A stretch of DNA of 64,000 bases, from NCBI GenBank assembly GCA_022565395.1, contig JAIUMV010000010.1, positions 1 through 64,000 of the forward strand. Reading direction: 5' to 3'. The DNA is from Marinobacter sp. (GTDB lineage: Bacteria; Pseudomonadota; Gammaproteobacteria; Pseudomonadales; Oleiphilaceae). The first letter of the stretch is position 1, and every line of letters starts with the position of its first letter. Positions 44,067 through 52,856 of this stretch are shown piece by piece. Made by a program: the position numbers and the translations under genes. The notes below the pieces were generated by a model. It had not been told where the DNA came from, did not search any database, and saw nothing but the letters and a program-made list of their open reading frames with translations.

Positions 44067-44377
44067 CCATGAGCAAAAGCTACTTTTTACCAGCTCCGTT
44101 CTTTGATGAAATCAAAGCCTTTGCCGAAAAGGAAGGTTTTCCGGAAGTGCTCAAAGTTGTCTCCAAGCACCAAGACGGCGATATCATTCTTGAATCTTGG
44201 GAAGTGGGTCTGTTACTGAACGTTGCCACCATCTGGCGGTGCGAAGCTGAGTTGAAGTTTCCGTTTTGGGACCCAAACAACCCAAACTACGACCCAGAGC
44301 ATGAAGAAGGTTTCTTCGACGCACAAGAAGATCATTTTGGGAAAATACTGGCCACGTTTTCAGATCTAGGCGAATAG
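44063..44377 (+). CDS. Putative neutraliser of the Tse2-like protein
   Basis: This 104-residue protein is strongly acidic (NYDPEHEEGFFDAQEDHFG) with a helix-rich first half (FFDEIKAFAEKEGFPEVLKV). I do not recognise a family. Its ATG overlaps the stop of the putative toxin gene, and acidic partner proteins often block basic toxins. MSKSY at 44069 is an alternative start. Role inferred from position only. Confidence 0.5.
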   Translation: MTMSKSYFLPAPFFDEIKAFAEKEGFPEVLKVVSKHQDGDIILESWEVGLLLNVATIWRCEAELKFPFWDPNNPNYDPEHEEGFFDAQEDHFGKILATFSDLGE

Positions 44378-44464
44378 TAGATCATCGAAACATGCTTTTA
44401 TTTCACGGGCCTTAGACGTCGATCCGAAACAGATATCGGTGGTTTCGCAGTAGAGTTCCCCCGC

Positions 44465-44794
44465 TCACCGTCGTATTGACCGGCGACCAAGCTCTGAGCG
44501 GTCGCCCTCAAAAACACACTCCAAAATACCCGGATTGTCCGTTTCAACGGCGCCCAGAAACTGGGTGTGGTGCATTCCAGGGTTGGCACTCTGTTCGGGG
44601 ATGTCCATGTGAACAGTGTCAGGTATGGGCATCCACCCTGCGATAGTCACCCCTTCAGGTATGTTGAACCAGGTGCCGTTATAGGCGTAAGCATCGGTGA
44701 TTCCGCCGTTTCCGCGTCGCGGCCAATGGCCCAGATACAATGCAATGACGACCACCAAGTCCTTTGGCATCCGATCCCTGCAATCAATCCACAT
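44465..44794 (-). CDS. DUF551-like small protein
   Basis: This 109-residue protein starts MWIDCRDRMPKDLVVVIAL and includes EGVTIAGWMPIPD, which resembles the WI..RxP ... HWMPLP framing of DUF551 proteins found in phages and mobile DNA. AGGAG lies 11 bases before its ATG. It has no neighbours of known partnership and faces the Tse2-like pair. Function unknown. Confidence 0.6.
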   Translation of the reverse strand: MWIDCRDRMPKDLVVVIALYLGHWPRRGNGGITDAYAYNGTWFNIPEGVTIAGWMPIPDTVHMDIPEQSANPGMHHTQFLGAVETDNPGILECVFEGDRSELGRRSIRR

Positions 44795-44882
44795 GCTTGT
44801 CGCACTCCTTTGATCGTTCTTCGTTGCTGCAGACGTAACAACGGGGTCTGTTCAGACCCCGTTTTCTGACCGGTGGCTTTCA

Positions 44883-45338
44883 CTATGCCCTGGCATTAAC
44901 CCGCTGCGCCACCCAGCGGTCTACCGACACAGCGCCACCTCCCCGGATGGCCAGCGCCACACTGATAGCCAGCAGCGACAGGCCGAATTCGTAGCCGTTG
45001 TTGCTCATAAACAGGCCGTTACCGATATGCACCGCAAGAATGGCAACCACCATGGTAATAGCCAGTACCGCCGCCGCAGGCCGTGTCAGCACACCTAACA
45101 GCAAGGCAAGACCACCAAAGAACTCCGCGGTGCCGGCTGCCAGCGCCATCAGGAAGCCCGGTTCCAGGCCGATTGAGCTCATCCACTGGCCAGTTGCTTC
45201 CAGGCCATGGCCCCCGAAGCTGCCAAACAGCTTTTGCGCACCGTGGGCGGCGAAGATAATGCCTGCTGGAATACGCAGGGCCAGGCCCGCCAGGCTGTCG
45301 TCAGTACCGATAATGCGATTGATCAGTGTGTTGTTCAT
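44883..45338 (-). CDS. DoxX-family membrane protein
   Basis: This 151-residue protein has four membrane helices and the DoxX pattern LALRIPAGIIFAAHGAQKLF, GTAEFFGGLALLLGVLTRPA. DoxX-like proteins are small inner-membrane proteins linked to redox or sulfur stress; the exact role is not known. It stands alone downstream of the SMC operon on the same strand, 124 bases away. Confidence 0.85.
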   Translation of the reverse strand: MNNTLINRIIGTDDSLAGLALRIPAGIIFAAHGAQKLFGSFGGHGLEATGQWMSSIGLEPGFLMALAAGTAEFFGGLALLLGVLTRPAAAVLAITMVVAILAVHIGNGLFMSNNGYEFGLSLLAISVALAIRGGGAVSVDRWVAQRVNARA

Positions 45339-45462
45339 TTTAAGCTCCTCGAAACCAATTTGTTCAGTTGAGTTGTTCGATGGAGCTACTTTATAAAAGG
45401 CTGTTTAGACTTGATAACGGAATAAAAAGGATATAATCATCAAATTAACTGAACAAGGTGCC

Positions 45463-46065
45463 TTAGCGCTGCTCATAAGCAGTAACCAGCTCCTGCAAGA
45501 AATGCATACCCGCTGAACTCAGGAAGTAGCGGCCTGCGCCAGTTTTGAAAATCAGGTTGCGCTTATCAAGATAATCCAGGGCGTCCGGCAAGCCCTTTTC
45601 GAAACGGGCGGCCCGCAGGATATCGCGGTACTCATCGTCAGCGGCCAGAGCCGCCAGGTCCTCATCATTGAGCCCGGCATCCGGACGCCCCAGATACTCC
45701 AGGTCACGGCCAGTACGGGCGAAGTAGCGGCCAATCAGCAGCAACACCACCTGCACCCGAAAGGCGTTTTCGTCGTGCTCTTCGTTCTCATCGTCACTGC
45801 TTTCTTTCAGGTAGAAGAACGCGCCCTGCTCGTTAAAGCTGAGCTCGCTGCCAAGGTGCTCATAGAAGGTCCGGAAATGACTGAGGTGGTTGTACAGCAG
45901 GTTGTATAGCGGGTTGGCGACCAGCGCACTGCGGTTGCTGTCCCAGGTATCACGCACGACCACCCTGCCCGCCTGAAACTCCCGGTAAATGGCCGCACTC
46001 TGGCTCGGTAGAATCTGGGCAAAGGTGTCTGCGGTTTGCTGCTCTGGGGTATGAGTATCAAGCAT
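45463..46065 (-). CDS. jetB: Wadjet JetB / MksE-like subunit
   Basis: This 200-residue protein has the winged-helix layout of MukE/MksE subunits: NPLYNLLYNHLSHFRTFYEH, FFYLKESSDDENEE, and a C-terminal RYFLSSAGMHFLQELV. It would bind the kleisin JetA in an SMC complex. Its ATG overlaps the jetA stop by eight bases (ATGCTTGA). An earlier in-frame codon adds an Arg/Pro-rich stretch inside jetA. It is last in the operon, an unusual place. Confidence 0.8.
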   Translation of the reverse strand: MLDTHTPEQQTADTFAQILPSQSAAIYREFQAGRVVVRDTWDSNRSALVANPLYNLLYNHLSHFRTFYEHLGSELSFNEQGAFFYLKESSDDENEEHDENAFRVQVVLLLIGRYFARTGRDLEYLGRPDAGLNDEDLAALAADDEYRDILRAARFEKGLPDALDYLDKRNLIFKTGAGRYFLSSAGMHFLQELVTAYEQR

Positions 46066-47491
46066 GCGTTTTCTCTTCTGCGGTAGCCTGGGTGGTAGTC
46101 GCCGCCAGGCGACGCTTGCGGTAGACAAATTGTTGCTGTGGGTCCTGGCCGGTGCTCAGGGTGCGGAAGCGGTTGCTGGTAATCACCTGAAAGCCCGCCG
46201 GCGGGCTGTTGACCAGTCGGTTCAGGGCCGCCAACAAGTCAGGTGCCCGGTAGCCATCGATAAAGCCATCAAGGCGCCCGTGCAGCTCCTGCACCAGATC
46301 TTCAGTTGGGCGCAGCGGTAAGGTTTCCAGCCATTGATAGAGCTTCTGAATACGCTCCACGTCCACCCGGGAGTCTCGGCTGGCGGCGCTCAGGGATGCC
46401 AGCTGTGGCACTTCGGCAGCGCGCTTCAGGTCAGCGAGGCGCAGGGATAGTTCGCTGAACAGCAATTGGTAATAGCTGGTGGAAGCACCAAACGCATAAT
46501 GCTTGGGCCGCTGTTGCGCCCGCAGGCCGATCAGGAACCCGGTGCCCCTGGCAAAATCAGCGCCTTCCAGCCATTTACGGCGCAAGCTGAGGGTTTCGGT
46601 TTCGTCTTTCAGGGTACGCAGCTGGCCGTAAAAATGCTCCATGGCGTTGTATTGCACCATGCCCTGGCGGGTTTTGCGGAGGAAATGCTCCACTTCCTGG
46701 GCAATGGTCTGGATGGGTTTGTACAGCGCGTTCAGGCTGATGGCAGAGCGAAACAGCTGGTCGGCCAGCTCGTGGTGATCGTTGCGCTCAAGTTGCTGCA
46801 CCATGCCATTCAGCGTCTCGAACAGGTTGCTGCCATCCGGCAGGCGGCTGTCCGGGTTCAGAAACACCAGGGTCGGTTTGATATGCCGGTCATACAAGGT
46901 CACGATCTGTTCGAACAGATTCTGCCGAAACTCCAGAAAGCGCTCCGGGGCCCGGCTGGCATCGCCGGACAGGTCCGCCAGTTGAGCGCTGACGGTCTGC
47001 ATGCGCAGCACGTTCTGGCGCAGTAAGCCGATCAGTTGGCTTACCCGCTCATTCAGGTCATCCCGCAGTTCGGTGAAGTCCGGGTCGGCATTATTGAAGC
47101 TGCTGACCTCAAGACGGTTGCGCACATCCCGCAGAGTGACCAGGTGCCCCCGCAGTCTAGCGTCCGTCAACTCCTGATAGAGGGAGGCATTGCAGGCCCG
47201 CATCAGGTTGATAAGGGCATCCTGAAACACCAGCCGCCGTTCACCCTCCGCCTTGACGATGTCGATGACCAGCCCGCTGCGGAACAGGTTGTCCGTATTC
47301 AGTGCCAGCCGCAGCCGGTCCTTGTCGGCTTTGCCAAGGGGTGCGGAATAGCTCAGCACTTCCTGCAACAGGTCGGATTCCAGAATATAGCGGCTTTCGT
47401 GCCGGTCCATCCGCTCAATCAGGCGGAATAGAATCCGTGGATGCTCAAACAGGAGACGTGTGGTATCCAGGGTGCTGAAGCGTTTACTCAT
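46058..47491 (-). CDS. jetA: Wadjet JetA / MksF-like kleisin
   Basis: This 477-residue protein begins MSKRFSTLDTTRLLFEHPRI, then a helical kleisin body (LNERVSQLIGLLRQNVLRMQ; PTLVFLNPDSRLPDGSNLFE), and a C-terminal winged helix, the length and build of MksF. It closes the JetC ring and carries JetB. Start ATG 47491 overlaps the jetC stop by eight bases (ATGAGTAA); the earlier in-frame start lies in jetC. Confidence 0.8.
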   Translation of the reverse strand: MSKRFSTLDTTRLLFEHPRILFRLIERMDRHESRYILESDLLQEVLSYSAPLGKADKDRLRLALNTDNLFRSGLVIDIVKAEGERRLVFQDALINLMRACNASLYQELTDARLRGHLVTLRDVRNRLEVSSFNNADPDFTELRDDLNERVSQLIGLLRQNVLRMQTVSAQLADLSGDASRAPERFLEFRQNLFEQIVTLYDRHIKPTLVFLNPDSRLPDGSNLFETLNGMVQQLERNDHHELADQLFRSAISLNALYKPIQTIAQEVEHFLRKTRQGMVQYNAMEHFYGQLRTLKDETETLSLRRKWLEGADFARGTGFLIGLRAQQRPKHYAFGASTSYYQLLFSELSLRLADLKRAAEVPQLASLSAASRDSRVDVERIQKLYQWLETLPLRPTEDLVQELHGRLDGFIDGYRAPDLLAALNRLVNSPPAGFQVITSNRFRTLSTGQDPQQQFVYRKRRLAATTTQATAEEKTHA

Positions 47492-50426
47492 CCACCGTCT
47501 CCAGCAGGCTGTGCTGGCTCTGGTCCGCCCAATGGGCCAAGGGTTCGCCACCGGTAAAGCCCTCAGCACCGCCCCAGAACACCAGGCTACGCTGGGTGCT
47601 GTAAGGATGCGCGGTACGCATCTGCCCTACTTCCAGATGGCGGCCAACCAGGTAAATCACCTCGGCACTGGCACTGTGGGTGGCGGCAGAGAAGAGTTTG
47701 AAGCCCTGGCTCTGCAGGCGCTGCAACAGCGCAGGTACCTGACTGATATCGACACTGGCCAGCTCATCCAGCACCATGGGGAAGGACAGCCGAATGCCTG
47801 GGTACAGAGCCTCTTTCAGCAAGCGGTACACCAGTTCCAGGTTAATCAGGGCGGTGGTGGAGGTGGACTGGCCCTTCTTGTCCAGGCCAGTGGCGCCATC
47901 CTTGCGGGTACGGTAGGAAATGCCGGTGATCACTTTGTCCATGGTCAGGCGTTTGGTGTCGCCCTGCTCACCAAAGAAATCCGCCACAAACACCCGCAAA
48001 CGGTCATAAAAGGCGTCTGATTGCAGCTGCTTGCCGTAGGGGTCGATATTGATGGCCTCTTCCACCAGGTTGCGGAAGCGTGGGTCGGTATGGATATCTA
48101 CCCGGATTTCCACCAGATCATTAATCCTGACCCCGTCCAACTCCCGGTTCAGGCGGGCTTCGAAACGGGTGATATGCTCATGGTTGGCCTTCAGGGCCTG
48201 GCGGTAACTGGCGACCGTCTCATTGTGTACGGCCACCTGCTCTTCCAGCAATGCCCACTGTTCTGACATACCGGCAAACAGGTCCGCCAGCTGCTTGTAG
48301 GCATCGCGGATGGCACCACTGTCAGGGTTGTCCACTTGCAGGGCCCCTTCCCTGTCCTCGAGCACGCCGAGGTAAACAAACTGCCGCAGGTGATCCAGGT
48401 TTCGGTGGCGCAGGGTTTCCAGCTCATCCAGGTGTGCCTGCAGGCTTTCGAAGGCTGCCGTAGTCACCTGCTCCGCCGGAAGGGGCGTTTCCGCCGTCGC
48501 AGACTTCAGGTGTGGGAAGCGATGCTCCACGGTGGCCAGGCTGCGGGTCAGAGCAATCAGGGCCTTCTCCCGCTCTTCCGTCTGGTCTTTGTCCGCTTTG
48601 GTTCGCGCTGCTTTCTCCTGCACCGCCGTCATTTTCTCGTGTTCAACCCGGGCCTGCTCTTCGATAGCCGCGAGCTGCTCCTGTGCCGCATCACGGTCTG
48701 CCGTGGCATTTCGAAGTGCCGAATTGGCTGCGGGAAAGCTTTGCAAGGTCTCAATATCTTTCTCTAAGCCCTTGATTTCTTTTTCGGTTCGAGTGATCAG
48801 CTGGGGGCGATTCTGGGCCTGTTCCCCTGCCGTGCTCAGCTCTGTCAGCTCTTTCTCCAGACCGTTAACCTCTCCTTGCAGCCGGCGCCGCTGTTCGGCG
48901 AAATCCTCCTGCCGCGCGGCCTGCGTTGGGTATTCCACGTCAAACCAGTCAAAGCCTGCCTCGTTGGCACTGAACAGGCGGGCGAAAGCGGTAATGGCAG
49001 CCTTGCTGTTCTCATCCAGCGGCTGGCCGGGGCTGGCCATCATCAGGCGACTGTCTACAGCCCGCAGCGGTGCGCTGACGGCCTCGTCCAGCTGGTTTTG
49101 CAGCTGCCATTTCTGGCGGCTTTCCCGCTCTGACAACAGCCCAAGCTTACGCTGAATGTCAGCAATCTGCTGGTGAATCCGAGCCTGGCGCAATTCCGCC
49201 TGGGCGGCATTCTGCAGTGCAGCAAGGTAGCCTTTACGGTCTGCCAACTCCTCCTGCAGGATGTCGCCAATCTCCGCCAGGGTCATGTCGCCATAGCCGG
49301 ATACCAGCAACTCCCCTTCCCGCTGGGTTTGCTCGGCCCGCTTCAGGTTGCGTTCGGCAGCCCGTATCTCCCCCTGCAAACCATCTGCCTGTTGCTGTAA
49401 CTGCTTCAGACCTTGTGCCACGTGTTTGAGGGTTTCATTCTGATCGTGCCAGGCGGCAACGGCGACAGACCGCTGCGCCCCGGCGGTCTGGAGCGCTTCC
49501 GTCAGACCGTCTCGGAAGGCGGCGAAATCATGTTGGCGGTGCAGCAGGGTCTGGTATTGCTGGTAATCCCGGTTCAGTTTGTCGAAACGGGGCCGCTCCT
49601 TCTCAATCCGGTTCAGTTGCACCTGCTGCTGTTTCAACTCTTCATGACGGGCAAGGAACTGGTCGATATTGAAGTCAAAGGCATCGTCGGCAAACTTTTT
49701 GTCCGCCTCAATAATACTGGCCACAGCGTTCGCCATAGCCCGGTCATCCGCCTTCATCTCGAACAGCAGTAGTATCAGGGTGCGCAGGGATTGCACCCGA
49801 CGCTCATCCTGCTCTCCCAAGGGCAGCACACTGTATCTTACGGCGTCAGCATTCATCAGTTCGCTGTTGTACAGCATGCTTTTCAGCTTGCCCGGATCGC
49901 TGGTGAACACCGTATCGCGGGACAATTTTTTCAGTGCCTCAGACACCCGTCTAACAGATAGCTCCGGCACCGCCCGACCGATACCATCCTCATCATCACA
50001 GTGCCAGAACAACGGCCGCAGCTGGTCATAGGCGACTGGGACAAATGCTCGGCCGTAACTGAGCTGGCTGCTGTTCTCCCGATAAAGAATCTGACAATGG
50101 GTGCCGGCGACGTTTTCCACCTCCATGATCAGGAAGCTGAACTGGCTGGGGAAATAGTGCTGATAGCTTTCCTCATTGCTGTAAAAGCTGCCGGCACTGG
50201 CGTTGCGGAAGGCGAATTTGACCCGGCTTTTACGGAAGTTGTTTTCCGGCAACAGGAACAGGCGCAGCGAATTCAGCAGGCTGGATTTACCCAGGTTACC
50301 AGGCCCAAGGATCAGGGCATGCTTGTCTACGGGAATCTCCACGTAGCAGAACCCCGCTGAATCCACCAGCACCAGTCGCTTGATACCAAAGGTAAACGGG
50401 CTGTTGCCTGCCGGTTGGTCAGTCAT
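47484..50426 (-). CDS. jetC: Wadjet JetC / MksB-like SMC ATPase
   Basis: This 980-residue SMC protein has Walker A GPGNLGKSSL (Lys47), two long coiled-coil arms with a short hinge near the middle, the signature region KGQSTSTTALINLELV, and Walker B MVLDELASVD. In Wadjet systems the SMC motor extrudes DNA loops, recognises small circular plasmids, and activates JetD to cut. It overlaps jetD by eight bases (ATGACTGA). Length fits MksB. A housekeeping MksB condensin without nuclease is the alternative, but the Toprim gene argues for plasmid defence. Confidence 0.85.
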   Translation of the reverse strand: MTDQPAGNSPFTFGIKRLVLVDSAGFCYVEIPVDKHALILGPGNLGKSSLLNSLRLFLLPENNFRKSRVKFAFRNASAGSFYSNEESYQHYFPSQFSFLIMEVENVAGTHCQILYRENSSQLSYGRAFVPVAYDQLRPLFWHCDDEDGIGRAVPELSVRRVSEALKKLSRDTVFTSDPGKLKSMLYNSELMNADAVRYSVLPLGEQDERRVQSLRTLILLLFEMKADDRAMANAVASIIEADKKFADDAFDFNIDQFLARHEELKQQQVQLNRIEKERPRFDKLNRDYQQYQTLLHRQHDFAAFRDGLTEALQTAGAQRSVAVAAWHDQNETLKHVAQGLKQLQQQADGLQGEIRAAERNLKRAEQTQREGELLVSGYGDMTLAEIGDILQEELADRKGYLAALQNAAQAELRQARIHQQIADIQRKLGLLSERESRQKWQLQNQLDEAVSAPLRAVDSRLMMASPGQPLDENSKAAITAFARLFSANEAGFDWFDVEYPTQAARQEDFAEQRRRLQGEVNGLEKELTELSTAGEQAQNRPQLITRTEKEIKGLEKDIETLQSFPAANSALRNATADRDAAQEQLAAIEEQARVEHEKMTAVQEKAARTKADKDQTEEREKALIALTRSLATVEHRFPHLKSATAETPLPAEQVTTAAFESLQAHLDELETLRHRNLDHLRQFVYLGVLEDREGALQVDNPDSGAIRDAYKQLADLFAGMSEQWALLEEQVAVHNETVASYRQALKANHEHITRFEARLNRELDGVRINDLVEIRVDIHTDPRFRNLVEEAINIDPYGKQLQSDAFYDRLRVFVADFFGEQGDTKRLTMDKVITGISYRTRKDGATGLDKKGQSTSTTALINLELVYRLLKEALYPGIRLSFPMVLDELASVDISQVPALLQRLQSQGFKLFSAATHSASAEVIYLVGRHLEVGQMRTAHPYSTQRSLVFWGGAEGFTGGEPLAHWADQSQHSLLETVDE

Positions 50427-51234
50427 CCAGTATCATCTCCTGTTCCATAAATTTGCCGGTGCTGCTGAACATGGCCGCCAGGGCACCAAACCCTAAATCT
50501 TCCGCCAGGCGCACCGCCTCTGTAAACCTTTCTGTGCTTTTGGGAGCCTTGCGGAACGCTGCGCGCCAGGGCTGCCAATCCTTTGGTTGTACCCAGTGGA
50601 CCTTATCACCCAGTGCTTTAACGAGACTGGCGTAGATGCGCAGCCCACCACCATCGTAATCAAAGGCGGTGTAAACAGCCTGATACCCCGCCAGCCAGCG
50701 CAGGCTGTTCTCGCTGCTGATGCGGGCGCCGCCGCCCAGTACCACGTCGCAGTTGGTCAGGCTGAGGTGGCGCCCTATGCAGTCCGAAGCAAAGGCCAGC
50801 ATGGTTTTATAGTGAAAAAAGTTTTCTTCGTTCTCGATCACCAGAACGGCAGGCTTGGCAGTAAAGCCCTGCTCTGCACCCTGGCGTGAAAGTATCACCA
50901 CATCTGGGCGCAGAGCCTCCTGTTGACGACGATGCTGATGCGTACTATTTCGGTAAACCAGCAGGAAACTGTGGCTGTTGCGCTGCCGATGGGAGTCGCC
51001 CTGGCTGGCCGCCGCCACCCGGTCCGCTGGAGTGATGGCCCGTTGTTCAAGCGTGCGGAATGTCGCCTCATCGAGAATCGCCACCCGCCAGCGTTGGGCG
51101 CTGACTCGGGTGGTCTGGAACAGCTGGCTATGACGCCTGGCAATATCAGCGGGCAGCGCTTTGAGAAAGGCCGCGTAGTTGATGGGCTGGCCAGCGCGTA
51201 TTTTTTGCAAGTAGTCTTTCAAGCGTGGTTCCAA
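50419..51234 (-). CDS. jetD: Wadjet JetD / MksG-like Toprim nuclease, short form
   Basis: This 271-residue protein has a Toprim site: acidic VIENEENF (Glu134) and FDYDGGGLRIYASL (Asp192, Asp194), the metal-binding residues that cut DNA in JetD. Usual JetD proteins are about 380-400 residues with a large N-terminal DNA-binding part; this one is shorter. It starts at TTG 51234 with no Shine-Dalgarno sequence, and a TGA 27 bases upstream rules out an in-frame extension. It is first in the operon rather than last. Function is well supported by its partners. Confidence 0.8.
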   Translation of the reverse strand: MEPRLKDYLQKIRAGQPINYAAFLKALPADIARRHSQLFQTTRVSAQRWRVAILDEATFRTLEQRAITPADRVAAASQGDSHRQRNSHSFLLVYRNSTHQHRRQQEALRPDVVILSRQGAEQGFTAKPAVLVIENEENFFHYKTMLAFASDCIGRHLSLTNCDVVLGGGARISSENSLRWLAGYQAVYTAFDYDGGGLRIYASLVKALGDKVHWVQPKDWQPWRAAFRKAPKSTERFTEAVRLAEDLGFGALAAMFSSTGKFMEQEMILDD

Positions 51235-51316
51235 AACAGGTTGAGGCAGTTGAACCCATCAAAGTCAGGCGCTAGAGTGCCCATCATTAAAGCCATCGCC
51301 TTGTGAGTCGTCCAGC

Positions 51317-51958
51317 ATGAAGTACCAGATTATTCCTGTCACGCCGTTCCAGCAAAATTGCTCACTGCTGTGGTGCGACGTAACCCGTAAAGCGGCGGTG
51401 GTCGATCCGGGCGGTGATCTTGCCCGCGTTCATGACGCCATCAAACAGGCTGCCGTAACGGTGGAAAAGATTCTACTGACCCATGCCCATATCGACCACG
51501 CGGGTGGCACAGCAGAGCTGGCCCGTGACTTGGCGGTGCCCATCATTGGCCCGCACAAGGAAGACAACTTCTGGATTCAGTCCCTGCCCATGCAAAGCCA
51601 GATGTTTGGCTTTCCTGCGGCGGAGATTTTCACCCCGGATCAGTGGCTTGAAGATGGCAACCAGGTGAGCTTCGGTGAGGTGACGCTGGATGTCATCCAC
51701 ACGCCGGGCCATACCCCAGGCCATGTGGTGTTTGTTCACGCGCCCTCACAACTGGCCATTGTGGGTGATGTACTATTTCAGGGCTCCATTGGCCGCACGG
51801 ATTTCCCCAAGGGCGACCATGGCACGCTGATTCGCTCCATCAAGGAAAAGCTCTTTCCCCTTGGTGACGACATTCAGTTCATCCCCGGCCACGGCCCCAT
51901 GTCCAACTTTGGCCAGGAACGCCGTACCAATCCCTTTGTATCTGACCGCTGGGGTTAG
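51317..51958 (+). CDS. MBL-fold hydrolase, glyoxalase II-like (YcbL type)
   Basis: This 213-residue metallo-beta-lactamase-fold enzyme has the metal motif THAHIDHAGG (residues 55-64), HTPGHTPGHVVFVHA, GDVLFQGSIGRTD and IPGHGPMSNFGQERRTNPF. The compact length and ending resemble YcbL-type glyoxalase II. It diverges from the SMC operon across 82 bases. Confidence 0.87.
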   Translation: MKYQIIPVTPFQQNCSLLWCDVTRKAAVVDPGGDLARVHDAIKQAAVTVEKILLTHAHIDHAGGTAELARDLAVPIIGPHKEDNFWIQSLPMQSQMFGFPAAEIFTPDQWLEDGNQVSFGEVTLDVIHTPGHTPGHVVFVHAPSQLAIVGDVLFQGSIGRTDFPKGDHGTLIRSIKEKLFPLGDDIQFIPGHGPMSNFGQERRTNPFVSDRWG

Positions 51959-52012
51959 AACGCCGCCACGCAATTGCGTTTAGTTATTGGCCTTATCCAG
52001 CGCTGCGGGGGC

Positions 52013-52693
52013 TCAGGCTGAACGGGGCTTGTCCAGACATTGCCTGATGAAAGCACCGACTGCCTGCACCTCTTCCAGGCAGACGCTGTGCTCCATGGGC
52101 CAGACTTGATACAGCGGCGAAAAACCCATGGCCTTGAGACTGTTGACCGCTTGCTTACCGAGGAACTCAGGCACCACCGCGTCATAGCTGCCGTGGCCGA
52201 CAAATACCGGCAGCTGCCTGTTGGCCTCGCTCACTTCGATACTGTTAGCCGTGGCGAAGTAGGTGGACAGGCCAATCACTGCGGCCAGGGGTTTGGGGTA
52301 GCTCAAGGCAACCTGGTAGGCCACCGCGCCGCCCTGGGAGAAGCCAGCGATAATAATGCGCTCACTACTCACCCCACGGCTGATTTCACGTTCAATGAGA
52401 TCGCCAATCCGCTCAGCAGAAGCCCGCAACTGGTGCTCATCCAGCGTACGGTCGATATCAATGGCGGTGATGTCGTACCAGGCCGGCATGACAACGCCGC
52501 CGTTGATGGTTACCGGTATGGCGGGTGCGTGGGGAAACACAAAACGAATCGCTGCACCCTGGGGCAGCCCGAGCTCCGGCACCACCGGTTCGAAATCATG
52601 GCCATCGGCGCCCAAGCCATGGAGCCATATCACAGCGGCGTCCGGGTGGGGGGCTGTTTCAATCTCAACGCTGGGCAAGTAGCTCACAGACAC
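52013..52693 (-). CDS. Carboxylesterase / phospholipase-like alpha/beta hydrolase
   Basis: This 226-residue enzyme of the acyl-protein-thioesterase-like family has HGLGADGHDFEPVVPEL, the nucleophile serine in IAGFSQGGAVAYQVAL, an aspartate in GHGSYDAVVPEF and a histidine in PMEHSVCLEE. No signal peptide, so it acts in the cytosol. Substrate not evident. It is convergent with the MBL gene. Confidence 0.9.
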   Translation of the reverse strand: MSVSYLPSVEIETAPHPDAAVIWLHGLGADGHDFEPVVPELGLPQGAAIRFVFPHAPAIPVTINGGVVMPAWYDITAIDIDRTLDEHQLRASAERIGDLIEREISRGVSSERIIIAGFSQGGAVAYQVALSYPKPLAAVIGLSTYFATANSIEVSEANRQLPVFVGHGSYDAVVPEFLGKQAVNSLKAMGFSPLYQVWPMEHSVCLEEVQAVGAFIRQCLDKPRSA

Positions 52694-52778
52694 CTCTTTT
52701 TTGACTGTAGGGGTTGAAATATGGTCGAGTGTACCGCACTACCGGGTCAGGGCTTTAAGCAGTACCATAGACCTATGA

Positions 52779-52793
52779 AACCTCTGAAAAACT
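52779..52793. repeat. Half-end related to the MITE-like element at 25258
   Basis: AACCTCTGAAAAACT matches the terminal repeat of the 130-bp element at 25258-25387. No matching right end is seen before the serine acetyltransferase gene, so this is at most a remnant. Confidence 0.35.
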
Positions 52794-52856
52794 ACGCGTG
52801 ACTGACTTGCCCGGGTTTGCAGAAGTTCCCTAACTATTTGTCGTCAGGAGAAAGCC

